From Morella rubra (lineage: Eukaryota > Streptophyta > Magnoliopsida > Fagales > Myricaceae), in contig CM025851.1 of NCBI GenBank assembly GCA_003952965.2, positions 24,526,600 to 24,590,599 on the forward strand: a DNA stretch of 64,000 nucleotides, written 5' to 3'. The notes beneath the pieces were generated by a model. The model ran no database searches and was not told the origin of the DNA. It saw nothing but the letters and a program-made list of their open reading frames with translations. This document shows positions 23,589 to 34,331 of the stretch, piece after piece. Position numbers and translations under genes: made by a program. Each line of letters begins with the position of its first letter. The first letter of the stretch is position 1.

Positions 23589-23715
23589 ACAGCCATCAGC
23601 AAAATCACCGCTAAAAGGGGATTCTGTTTATTGTCAACAGTGCCGCTAGGCGCCAGTGAACGGTGCCGGTTAACCTGCACACCCCCGATACTGGTGATCA
23701 AGCCTACTTATAAAT

Positions 23716-24469
23716 AAAAAATAGAGTAAATTATAAATCCCTACAACCTACCACCATATTGGTAAAAATATCTTTAAATTATCACTCATTGTAACTAAGC
23801 CTCTAAATTCATGTTTCTATTGCGATTCCATCTCCAAATCCAGTGAAGTCATTAACACATAGAGTTCTTGTTGCACGTGTCCTTCTCATATTGTTAAAAA
23901 TATAATTATGCTCTCATTTGCAGTGTTATGCCCTAGATACTAAGGGTGAGGGACTCATGTAGGTCACATGGGATTGAAACCATTTGAGTTAACACCTTTT
24001 TTTGAGTCTGGGGATGGAATCTCAACAAAAACATTGATTTTGGGTAAATTATAATGAGTTATAGTTTATAGATACTTTTGAGAATAAGGTGGTAGTTCAA
24101 GTTCAGTCTAGACTCAGCCCAATCTAGCCTAGTTTAGTTCTGGCTATCATCCAGTGGTAGTTTCAACGACACTCTGGCCGACTTTTGTTTATATTTTCTT
24201 GAGCCTTCCGATGCCTTATTTGACTTCATTCCAGTGAACTACCAATCTTTCTTTGCCTTTTCTAGCCGTCATCTGCCGCCACGGTCCACTTTTTGATTTT
24301 CTTCACCCATTTCCAGCGACCATCCACCACTTTTCAGTTCACTTTCGGTGACCGTTTGCCACCATCCAACGTCTTTTCAGCTATCTTTTGACGACTTTCT
24401 AATGCTAAATTTTTTTCCCTCGGGGCAATTTTTTTACAAGTTCAAACTCAACGTTTATACACTTTGAGT
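23716..24469 (+). other. Intergenic DNA, duplicated
   Basis: It is paralogous to 41008-41744 and to 10629-11250. No gene is seen. Confidence 0.5.
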
Positions 24470-24890
24470 TTGTGGGGGAGTATTAGACTCCCACATTGCT
24501 TTAGCAATGTAGGCTCTTATAATTGAGAGCGTATAAATAAAGCTCTATTGTAATCTCATCGTTGCACCAGTGAGTATATTGTGCCTCATGGACTGAGCTT
24601 TTCTACAGTGGATATAAGTCAATGAATTGAACCAAACTCCATTCACAGCGTCATCTACATTAAAATCAAGCTTTTATAGACACAGATAGAAATTATGGGC
24701 CTTGTGGCACAGTTGTGTGGGGTCTTTATGGCCATTTGGACTTAGCCATGTAAGGTCGTTTGTTGTATGGCCCTTTGGGGCTTAAATGTTGTTGTAATGA
24801 GCTTTATGCTCTTATTATTAGTAACCGTCCTTGGAGGTATGTTTGCACTTAACCCTCTTATGAAATGTAATTCACTATTGCCAAGGAAAA
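24470..24890 (+). repeat. Possible truncated Copia 3' end/LTR remnant
   Basis: GTGGGGGAGTATTAGACTCCC resembles a polypurine tract joined to an LTR start. TATAAATAAAG and a polyadenylation-like AATAAA follow. The same piece is at 41745-42180, so it predates the block duplication. No second LTR or target-site duplication was found. Confidence 0.35.
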
Positions 24891-24897
24891 AAAATAT

Positions 24898-25262
24898 CAT
24901 TTTTTGTCCTTCAATTTTACATCAGTTTCATAATAGGTCATTGAGTTTTAAAACTAAAAAGTTAAGTCCATGAGTTCTATACCGTTTTCATATTAGATCA
25001 TTTTGGGTTCTTTAAAAAAAAAAGGCCTCTGATAGCTCTATGTCCAGTCTACTAACGACATAAGGTTCGTCTTTGCAAAAATTCAACTTAGCTGCCCACA
25101 TGACTCTCTCACCTGTTTGATAAGTGAAAAATAATGCGTGAGAGCTGACGGAGGACCGCTTTTTTAAGAGTCGAAAACTTAAGGACTAAAATTTTAATTT
25201 GAAAAGCTAAAGACCTATAATGAAAACAGTACAAAACGTAAGGACTAAAATTATTTTCAAAA
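24898..25262. mobile_element. Foldback MITE (GTCCTTCAATTTT family)
   Basis: The left arm (about 24898-25005) and right arm (about 25165-25262) are imperfect inverted repeats. The left has GTCCTTCAATTTTACATC and TCATAATAGGTCATTGAG; the right has the complementary 'gacctataatgaaaac' and 'aaggactaaaatt'. Copy 2 keeps mainly the right arm (42440-42540). Confidence 0.65.
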
Positions 25263-25269
25263 TTTTGGC

Positions 25270-25575
25270 CTCAAATTAAAAAAATAGAAAGAATCATTTT
25301 GAGCCCTCTAACTAACAGTTCAATTGCAAATAGGGGTATAAACTATTGCATTTGACATATTGAGCCCACGAACTACCAAATTTCATCAATTTCCACTCCT
25401 AAAAAAGATCCAACGATATTCTAACTTATGCAACGTGTGTTGTGAATGGACCACGTGGCACGATTTTAAAACTTAAATTTTATATTAAGGTGCAATTTGA
25501 TTAATTGTGAAAATTAAAGGTCTTAGCATGTCAAAATTGATGGTTTAGACTCCTATTTGAAATTGAATTATCTCT
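25270..25575. mobile_element. Second foldback MITE
   Basis: The left-arm block CAATTGCAAATAGGGGTATA pairs with the right-arm block 'actcctatttgaaattg'. GACATATTGAGCCC pairs with the right-arm block 'ggtcttagcatgtc'. The same element is at 42549-42850 in copy 2. Confidence 0.6.
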
Positions 25576-26423
25576 CTCTATCAAATTATTCTTTTTCATT
25601 ATAATATTTATTCAAATCTTATATCTCTACACTTTTTTCACAAGCTACCATAAACTATTTAAATTTTTGCACTCAAACACAAGAGTTTCCAAGTTGGATG
25701 AATTTTTTTCACCTCTGCGTCTCTGGGGAAGGAAATGAGATCAGATCATATCGTCCTCCCTTACGATCGAGCAAAGAGCAAACCCACACCTTCTTTTAAA
25801 TTTTTCGGCAGCTTGTCCATATCTGCTTGTCCTTTCTGAATTGCCACAGAAAGTTTTTACTGTTGATTAGAACAAAAACAAAAAAAGAAATGCCATAGAT
25901 ATTAGAAACTGCTGATGAAATATGGGGATGAAGAAATGAGATCAGATCATATCGTCATCCCTTTCGATCGATCGAGCAAGAGCAAATTACCACAGCTTTT
26001 AGTCACGTGGCCCATGGCAAGTGTGATTTTAATGCAAGTTTTTAACAAATTCCTCAGAGGCCTCTCCGTTTTTTTGACCAATTTTTCTGCATCCTCTCTA
26101 TAATATCTGCTTGTCCTTTCTGAATTGCCATAGAAAGTTGTCACTGTTGATTAGAACAAAAACAAAAAAAGAAATGCCCTAGAAACTGCGGATGAAATAT
26201 CTATATATACAAGACACACCCGGAACGGAACCTCTCTTATGGCCACGTGCTCACTCAAGACTTTTCTTGCACCAAAAGAAGCATCCAACAAAGTTGTTTA
26301 ATGAACGAGAGTCTTTCTTGACATTTCAGCCGACTGTTTTGACCTATTTTTCTGCAGCTTCTCGTATCTTTCTTTTTTTTTTTTTTTTTTTTTTAATTTT
26401 TCTCTTCTGACGTACCTGATTCC
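25576..26423 (+). promoter_or_regulatory. Upstream region of gene 3
   Basis: It shares blocks with the upstream DNA of genes 1 and 2, such as 'gatcagatcatatcgtcatc' and GCCACGTGCTCACTC. It contains an internal near-duplicate at about 25730-25890 and 25915-26180. It matches 42851-43680 in copy 2. Confidence 0.5.
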
Positions 26424-26431
26424 TATATATA
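26424..26431 (+). promoter_or_regulatory. TATA box of gene 3
   Basis: TATATATA lies about 75 bp before the start codon. An ATG at 26458, downstream of it, is in frame with the main start and would add 15 residues. Another ATG at 26454 is out of frame. Confidence 0.5.
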
Positions 26432-27827
26432 GAGAACAACCCAAACGTCTGGTATGCATGTGCGTACTTCACAGAGAGACAGAGAGACAGAGGGAGAGAC
26501 AGATGGAGGAAGCAGATGTAGTGATAGTGGGAGCAGGTATAGCTGGTTTGGCAACAGCTTTAGCCCTGAAAAGACTAGGTGTTCGAGCCTTGGTGTTAGA
26601 GAAAGCGGAAGGACTAAGAACTACAGGTTCGGCCTTGAGTCTTTCCTCAAACGCTTGGTTGGCCCTTGATTCTCTCGGCATAGCTCGCAAGCTCACCACC
26701 GCTTATGCCCCTTGCAGAAAGTAACGTCGGACCCTTTTCATTTTAGAATTTTGTGTATTGATTTCATTTGTTAGTTGTAGTAAATTCCTGAGTGGATATA
26801 ATTAAGTTCGTTCTTCTCTTGAGGATGTTGTGTTATTTGCATAAACCTCTTCTATTGCGTCGGTTCATGGACCATAAACAATTTGAAATTTCTTTTTTCT
26901 GCAACAGGGGATACGTAACAGATATCGAAAGTGGAGCAATTCAAGAAGTCTCTTTCTCCAAATCTGACATGTATGTTTGCTACTTAAATTTCATGTTTAT
27001 TTGTTTTTACCGCATATTTTATTTTGCACAAATATATTATACATTCCCAAACTGATATCCTTTTTATACAATATTTCCAACCTTAACATATTATATCCTA
27101 AAGTGCGAATATATATATTTTTGTACCACTTACGTATGTTGATATTTCGTCGGTCACATATAGTCTATTCTTCATATCTTGTCCTAGAGTTTATATAAAA
27201 ACATATTGAAAATTTATAGGGGAATGTTTAAAGTTCGTAAGTTTAAGAGATATTACAAATTACATTAGTGACAATTTGCTGATAAACTTTTCATTTTCTT
27301 TCTATAGAAACCTATATTTTTCACTAAGTCCTCAATTTCAGCTAGCTTGACCCCATTATTGGTCCATTGATTTCCCTCAGTTGTTAGATCTTCCGTTCAT
27401 GGAATTTTCTTTCGAACTTAACTACCTCTGGTGAAATTGAGGTTATCTAAAAATAAAGACAAAAACTATCTCTGGTGATGCAGGGGTGGACAAAATGTTT
27501 TTCCACCCATGCAGATGTTAATGGGTACGCAGCAGTAATAAAATGTTTGTCTTCTCTAGTCTCTACCACCACATTGTAAAAAGTGTGGACTGGGGTTACA
27601 ATCTACCTTGATTTAAACCGTATCAAATTGGTGAGTTATTGGCTCAGGAAGAAAAAAACTACATATGGTGATGCAGGGGTGAACATGTCTTTAGAGTGGT
27701 ACGTCGTAAAGCTTTACTGGAAGCTCTGGCAGAAGAATTGTCAACTGACACCATCCGTTTCTCTTCCAAGCTCAAGTCCATTGGAAACCAAGCACAAGAA
27801 GGCTCATCCTGTGCTGTCATTCATATG

Positions 27828-28089
27828 TGTTAGAATATTGTCCGCTCCAGGTCAATGCTCCAGCTTTGCTGCCCCTTCCAGCAAGTCCTCAACGTCAGCA
27901 GATGCCTCCTAAGGTCCAGAAGATTCTCATATAACCACCTGATATACACGCGTCCTTTGTACCGCAGTTTCAGGATTGTTATTCCTTTCTGTAACGGCTT
28001 TGGATAGCCTTTATATACTCATTATATTCTTGCATGAAAGAATGAGAGTGAAAATATTCTTCGCATCATTTTTCTTTGCGCATTCTTTA
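27828..28089 (+). repeat. 5' LTR of Copia
   Basis: It begins TGTTAGAATATTG and ends GCATTCTTTA. It is more than 99% identical to 32166-32428 by direct reading. Confidence 0.9.
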
Positions 28090-28119
28090 TGGTATCAGAG
28101 CCAGCCTGACTCACGTCAA

Positions 28120-29010
28120 ATGGCTGAACCTTTGGGTGGAGAGGAAGCTCGCGATACTCCTCCTCCTCCAAAGGATAATTTTGTGCTCTCCTCTGGACCT
28201 GCTCTAAACACCATCACGTCCCTTCCTCATTTAGTGACAGTGAAGTTAACTCATGAAAATTATTTGCTATGGAAAGCCCAGATGGTACCTTACCTACGGG
28301 GTCAACATTTATACGGGTATATTGATGGCAGCTCACTCATTCCTCCTCTGTTTCTTGAGGGTTCATCTGACACCAACACCGCATATAACCATTGGGTACA
28401 ACAGGATCAGCTCATTTTAAGTGCCCTTATCTCCTCGTTATCTGAGCCTCTCATTGCTCAAATTGTCGGTCTCACTACCTCTCAAAGTGTTTGGCAAGCT
28501 TTGGAGAACCTTTTTGCTTCGACCACACAAGCACGATTGGGTCAACTTCATTACCAGCTAGCTACCTTGAAAAAGGGTTCTGACACTATGGCAGAGTATT
28601 TTCGGAAAACAAAACTGTTGGCTGACACCATGGCCGCGGTTGATCGACCGCTTGCCTCTGGAGAATTTAATACTTATCTGTTACTGGCCTTGGGTCCAGT
28701 ACGACGTCGCTTTAACATCGTACTACTCGTTTGACCCTCCCCTGAGAGAATTGTTTAGCCCATGGCTTTGACACACGGCTTACCTTAGCTCTTACTACCT
28801 CTTCTGAGATTACTGCCAACGCTACTTCCAAGCAAGCCTCTCCTCGCGGACGCAATGGTGGACGAGGTCGTGGATTCCATCGTGGTTACCGTGGGCGAGG
28901 TGAGGTCGTTTTTCGCCTCAGTCCTCACCATTCACTAAAGACCGCCCTACCTGTCAAGTATGCTTCAAATCCGGCCATACAGCACTTCAGTGCTATAATC
29001 GCTTTAATCA
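28120..29010 (+). pseudogene. Copia gag, frameshifted
   Basis: The frame from ATG 28120 runs to 28734, with the gag signature NYLLWKAQMVPYLRGQ and the conserved LxxLKKGSDTMAEYF region. A frame change near 28725 breaks it. Further on, a CCHC knuckle (CQVCFKSGHTALQC, about 28950-28990) is readable in another frame. Confidence 0.8.
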
Positions 29011-29063
29011 TGCTTTTCAGGCTCCTCCACTAGCTTCTTTTACAGCCAACTACTCTTCTATTC

Positions 29064-31528
29064 TTGCTGGTCCATTCATATTGGTATCCTGACTCTGCTG
29101 CGTCCAACCATATGACTCATGACTACACAAATTTGACAATCCTACTGAACACTGGTGAAGAGCAGGTTTGCGTGGGTGATAGGTCTTCCCATACATCACT
29201 TCTTCTCTTTCCACTCCCTCTCGCTCTTTACGTTTTTCTAATCTACTGCATGTTCCTCTTCTCACCAAGAATCTCATCTCAGTTCGTCAATTTTGTGCTG
29301 ACAATTTTGTGTTCTTTGAGTTTCACGCTGATTCTTTTTGTGTCAAGGATCTTCGCACCAAGGAGCTCCTCCTTCGCGGCCCTACTAAGCACGGACTCTA
29401 TGTCTTTCCTTCCACCTCCACAGAGATCGGTTCCACCTCCTTTCCTCAAGCTTATGTTGGTGACCATACTTCTGTTCCTCACTGGCATCATCGCTTGGGC
29501 CATCCGTCTCTTCAAGTTGTCCGAAAAATTCTTCATCGTTTTCAATTACCTGTCGATGTTCATCCTGCCACTTCTGGTCTTTGTTCCGCTTGTTGCCAGG
29601 CCAAGTCTCATACTCTGCCGTTTTCCCAACATCTCCCGTGACACGCCCACTTCAACTTTTGTTTATGGATGTATGGGGTCCTGCCCCTATGTTATCTCGG
29701 GATGGATTTCGTTTTTATTTTTCTATTGTAGATGTTTTTAGTCGGTATAATGGTTGTTTCAATTCGTTGTAAATCCGACGTTTATCAGTTTATTAAATTT
29801 CAGCTTTCCGTCGAACGTTTCTTTGACATTGTATTGCCTCTGTTCAAAAACTGGGGGGGTGAATTCCGCTCCTTACCACATATTTAGTGTCTCAGGGCAT
29901 TCTCATCGTTTGAGTTGTCCCCACACGCATCAGCCAAGGTATGGTTTGAGAAGCATCGACATATTGTCGAAACTGGCCTTGCCCTTCTGACCTCTGCTGC
30001 CCTGCCTCAGTTTTACTGGGCTGATGCATTTCAAACTGCTGTCTACCTCATAAATCGTTTGCCCAGTCCTGTCACACGCCGCGTCTCCCCTTATTTTCTC
30101 CTTTTTCACAAACATCCCGACTACACCATCCTTCGGATTTTTGGGACCACTTGTTATCCTCACCTACGTCCGTATACTTCACATAAGTTAGACCCTCGGT
30201 CATTGCCCTGTTTATTTCTTGGGTATAGTCATCTCATCGGGTTTGTCTTCACCTACCTACCCGAGTCTATCTATCTCGAGAAATGTAGTGTTTGATGAAT
30301 CACATTTTCCCTACCTACTTCACACAAGCTTGTTCTTTCCATTGCTGTTCAATCGGGGTGGTCTCTTCGGCAACTGGATGTTCAGAACGCCTTTTTGCAT
30401 GGTGACTTACAGGAGATTGTTCACATGGCTCAGCCGACTGGTTTTATCCATCCTGACTATCCTCATTTTGTCTGTAAGCTTAACCGGTCTCTGTATGGAC
30501 TCAAGCAGGCGCCTCGCGCCTAGTTCTCCAAGCTTAGCTCCAAACTATTAGAGCTTGGCTTCTCTGCCTCTCGATCCGACGGCTCCTTGTTCACTTTCAT
30601 TCGGCCACATCTTCAGCTTTATTTTCTCGTCTATGTCGATGACATAGTGATTACCGGTTCTGATGCAAGTGCCATTGATCATCTTATTGCTTCTCTACAG
30701 GCTAATTTTCCTCTTAAAGATCTTGGTCAACTGCACTACTTTCTTGGTGTGGAGGTTCATCATCTCTCTAGTGGTCTTTTGCTTACCCAACAGAAATATA
30801 TTGCCGATCTTCTTCGTCGCACGAATATGTCCACTGCCAAGCTCGTTCACACTCCTATGGCCACGACAGCGCAGCTCTCCGCGCGTGATGGTACTGCCTT
30901 TGATGACCCTACTTTGTACCGGAGTGTTGTTGGTAGTCTCCAGTACTTGTCTTTTACGCGCCCCGATCTGTCTTATGCTGTTAACCGGGTCTGCCAGTAT
31001 ATGCATGCCCCTCGTACACCTCATTGGCAGGCTGTTAAACGCATCCTGCGTTATCTCCGATTCTCAGCACACTTTGGTCTCTTTTATTCCCGCTCTTCCT
31101 CTCGGGTCCTTTCCGCTTACTCCGATGCTGATTGGGCTGGCTGTCCTGATGACCGTCGCTCCACCGGAGGTTCTTGTGTCTTTTTTGGTTCTCATCTAAT
31201 TACTTGGAGTTCTCGGAAACAGCTTACTATTGCTCGGTCGAGTACCGAGGCCGAATATAAGGCGGTCGCCAATGCCACCTGTGAACTGTTATGGGTCCAA
31301 GCCCTTTTACGTGATTTGGGTGTCTCTATTTCTTCTCCACCCGTTCTCTGGTGTGACAATTTAGGAGCCACTTACTTGACTTCCAACCCTGTTATGCACT
31401 CTCGCACCAAACATGTTGAGGTGGATTATCATTTTGTGCATCGGGTTGCCTCGAAGTCTCTCCGTGTGTCTTTTTTGTCCATCAGCTTGCTGATCTTTTT
31501 ACTAAGCCATTGTCACTTTGGGGCATGA
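29064..31528 (+). pseudogene. Copia pol, multiply frameshifted
   Basis: In order: the aspartic protease motif (PDSAASNHMT, about 29085), the integrase zinc region (HWHHRLGHPS ... CSACCQAKSH, about 29480-29605), the start of the integrase core (LLFMDVWGPAP), a later integrase part (AVYLINRLPSPV), the reverse transcriptase ([23 protein letters not shown] and the YVDD box at about 30630) and RNase H (YSDADWAGC, SSTEAEYKA). The domains occupy several frames with internal stops, for example after KQAPRA. Confidence 0.85.
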
Positions 31529-31571
31529 GGCCGAGCCTTCTGCGCCCTTTACAGCTCGGCTCGAGGGGGGC

Positions 31572-32165
31572 TGTTAGAATATTGTCCGCTCCAGATCCAA
31601 TGCTCTAGCTGCTGCCCCTTCCAGCAAGTCCTCCAACGTGTGCCTCAAGGTCTCCAGTAACGATTCTTATGCATAGTATATGCATGCACACCTCATTGAG
31701 GCTGTTAAACGCATATCTCCGATTCTCAGCACACTTTGGTCTCTTTGCTACTCCGCATTGGGCTGGCTTCCTGATGACCGTCGCTCCATTCTTGTGTATC
31801 TCTTGGAGTTCTCGGAAACAGGCTGGTCGAGTACTATTCGCCAATGCCACCTGTGAACTGTTATGGGTCCAAGCCCTTTTACGTGATTTGGGTGTCTCTA
31901 TTTCTTCTCCACCCGTTCTCTGGTGTGACAATTTAGGAGCCACTTACTTGACTTCCAACCCTGTTATGCACTCTCGCACCAAACATGTTGAGGTGGATTA
32001 TCATTTTGTGCGCCATCGGGTTGCCTCGAAGTCTCTCCGTGTGTCTTTTTTGTCCAGCAAAGATCAGCTTGCTGATCTTTTTACTAAGCCATTGTTTGTT
32101 CATCGGTTTTCCATGCTGGGCACGAGCCTTGCTGTGCATCCTTTACAGCTCGGCTCGAGGGGGGC
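31572..32165 (+). repeat. Internal duplication: LTR start plus RNase H segment
   Basis: At 31572 a truncated LTR start (TGTTAGAATATTGTCCGCTC) follows a first GAGGGGGG purine tract. From about 31677 the sequence of 31000-31571 is repeated with many small deletions, ending at the second purine tract and the true 3' LTR. Both copies show complementary short gaps; for example the first copy lacks 'agcaaagatcag'. Confidence 0.85.
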
Positions 32166-32428
32166 TGTTAGAATATTGTCCGCTCCAGGTCAATGCTCTA
32201 GCTTTGCTGCCCCTTCCAGCAAGTCCTCAACGTCAGCAGATGCCTCCTAAGGTCCAGAAGATTCTCATATAACCACCTGATATACACGCGTCCTTTGTAC
32301 CGCAGTTTCAGGATTGTTATTCCTTTCTGTAACGGCTTTGGATAGCCTTTATATACTCATTGTATTCTTGCATGAAAGAAATGAGAGTGAAAATATTCTT
32401 CGCATCATTTTTCTTTGCGCATTCTTTA
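32166..32428 (+). repeat. 3' LTR of Copia
   Basis: It begins TGTTAGAATATTG after the purine tract and ends GCATTCTTTA, directly followed by ATATG and resumed exon 3 of gene 3. Confidence 0.9.
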
Positions 32429-34043
32429 ATATGGAAGATGGCGCTAGCATCAAAGCAAAGGTACATAGGAACGACATCTAAATACGCAGATGTTAAAGCC
32501 CGATTCTCCATATGAAATTACTATTACAACTCTATAATTTTAATAGTAAGTATACTCTGAATTGACATGCTTCGATTTCAAACTTTCTTGTATCATATTT
32601 CTGCATCTTACAGGCTCTGATAGGGTGTGATGGAGTGCACTCAGTGGTAGCACATTGGTTAGGACTCAGGGCACCAATCGATTCAGGCCGATGGGCAGTG
32701 CGTGGTTTAGCAGTATATCCTGAAGGTCATGGGCTGAACCTTGAAATCCAACAATTTGTAACTTCTGGAAAAAGGGCTGGTTTTGTTCCTCTCAATGATA
32801 AAGAGGTATACTGGTTTCTAACCAGCAAATTCTCCTCTAAAGGTTAAGCTTTTTTCCTCGCCTTGTCTTATATTTTCAGTTGTAGTCTCAGAGGTTTTCG
32901 AATTTCCAAACCCTTTTGAGCTCCTGAAGTTGGGGTATGATCTGAATCTTTCCTCATTGTAAAGTAGGATAGTCTGGTTCAGCCTTTAGCCGTTGTCCTT
33001 TTCAAGAATCTTTCCCATTGTTGTTAGAACTAAAATTTCGTTCTTTTGGTAAGCAATTAAAGAGTTTAGGAGCTAATGTGTAAACACCTCCCATCTGATA
33101 GAGGAGAGATAATCAGGTCAAGATCAAGGCTACCCCACCTTTAAATAAAATAAACGTACTAGTTAGATTGTTGAAACTAAATTCACCTCACATTCGTGGA
33201 TACCAATAGCAGGGCAGGCCAACAACCGGATATCCTTAATTCTATAGCTACTTATGCACTTAACAAAACAAAACAAAACAAAAATAGTGCCCCTCATGGA
33301 GTGATAGGCTACTAGATTCATAGACTTTGATATGGAAATGGAGGGTTTTTTTTTTTTTTTTTTTGTAAGCATATGGCAATGGGTTGGGTTCGCGTATAGC
33401 TTCACATCCCGGCATACTGTAGCTTGTCACTTAAAGCAGTGGAATTTTTATTATCATTCCAGGTAAGGACATGGCCCGTGACCCTGAGCTGATAATGAAA
33501 GAAGTTACTGATAACTTTGCCAAGGACTTTCCCCGGCAGTACTTGAAGGTAGTCCAGCGTTCAGATCTTTCAACACTCACATGGGCTCCGCTGATGTTTA
33601 GGCCTCCATGGGACATGATATTTGGAAACTTGAGCAAAGGGAATGTTACGGTTGCAGGCGATGCCATGCATCCTATGACACCAGATATGGGACAAGGTGG
33701 CTGCTCAGCTTTGGAAGACGCTGTTGTTTTAGGCAGGCACATCGGGGACTCAATTATCCGAAACAAAAGATTTGTGGGAGGAGATCAGATGGCCGGAGTC
33801 TTGGAAAGATACGTCAAGGAAAGGAGGTGGCGCGCTGCTGGTTTGATCACGGGCTCGTATCTATCAGGGTGGGTGCAACAAGAAGGGTCTGGATGGTTCA
33901 CGAAATTCCTTAGGGATGTGATATTCTACAAGCTTCTTTTCATTGTGCTATTTAGTGTACGTGATTATAATTGTGGGAAGCTGCCCTCTGTTACATCAAA
34001 CGGTACTCCACGATTGGAGAACAACCCAAGGAAGGTTGACTAG

Positions 34044-34331
34044 CAATAAGTACCCTGGCTCAGCGGAAAAGTAGTAGTGCAAATCTGCAAGAAGAGGTGT
34101 ATTCATATCTATAGTTTGTTGCCTATCCTATTGAAGGAGGCAAAGGGAGTTCATGAATATTATATATTTGGTCTTTTATCAAATATATATAGTCGCAGGC
34201 TAGTACTCCGTTCGTTATTATTTTGTCGTTTGTAGATTTGTGCCAACGGCGGATAGTAGTCCCATTTAGGTAAATAATCTTTCGAGTGATAATACAGACC
34301 AACGTCGATACAATTTTCAATTGTTATAAAT
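34044..34331 (+). other. 3' flank of gene 3
   Basis: It is paralogous to 46936-47713. At about 34218-34230 it holds the uninterrupted target of the MITE at 47124. Confidence 0.6.

Larger units (their letters stand above)
17221..23707. mobile_element. Non-autonomous hAT-like element, split by a retroelement
   Basis: The left end is TAGGGCTGTGCATAAGCGG and the right end is TGGTGATCAAGCCTA. It is flanked by CTTATCAA (17213-17220) and CTTATAAA (23708-23715), an 8-bp target-site duplication. The empty site CTTATAAA is at 10621. Both ends are rich in CCACCGC/CGGTGAAACCGC motifs. It has no coding capacity. It contains an internal duplication of about 300 bp (units near 17760-18070 and 18110-18400) that the copy at 39945 lacks. 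The LTR element at 18404-23588 is nested inside; without it this copy is about 1.3 kb. Confidence 0.8.
27828..32428 (+). mobile_element. Young but defective Copia retrotransposon in gene 3
   Basis: LTRs of 262 and 263 bp differ by two substitutions and one indel. The target-site duplication is ATATG (27823-27827 and 32429-32433). The primer site TGGTATCAGAGCC follows the 5' LTR, and the GAGGGGGG purine tract precedes the 3' LTR. The domain order is gag, protease, integrase, reverse transcriptase, RNase H, as in Copia. Several frameshifts and small deletions, plus a duplicated 3' segment, show it cannot encode its own machinery. Confidence 0.93.
26503..34043 (+). pseudogene. MO1-like monooxygenase, gene 3, interrupted by Copia
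   Basis: The exons are 26503-26720, 26908-26970, exon 3 split into 27677-27827 and 32434-32460, 32614-32842 and 33463-34043. The retroelement at 27828-32428 sits inside exon 3, with ATATG duplicated on each side. Apart from it every splice site and the reading frame are preserved: the two exon 3 parts total the family-standard 178 nt. GxGxxG, DG and GD motifs are all readable, and the C-terminus is one residue longer than in gene 1 (SNGTPRLENNPRKVD). The gene was therefore functional or nearly so until the insertion. Unless the 4.6 kb were spliced out, the protein ends inside the element after exon 3. It is named a pseudogene on structure; expression is unknown. Confidence 0.9.

Noticed and set aside
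29064-29741. 225-residue hydrophobic frame inside the Copia, suggesting a membrane protein
   Set aside because: Only its first part matches protease; the hydrophobic part is an out-of-frame reading of the integrase region.
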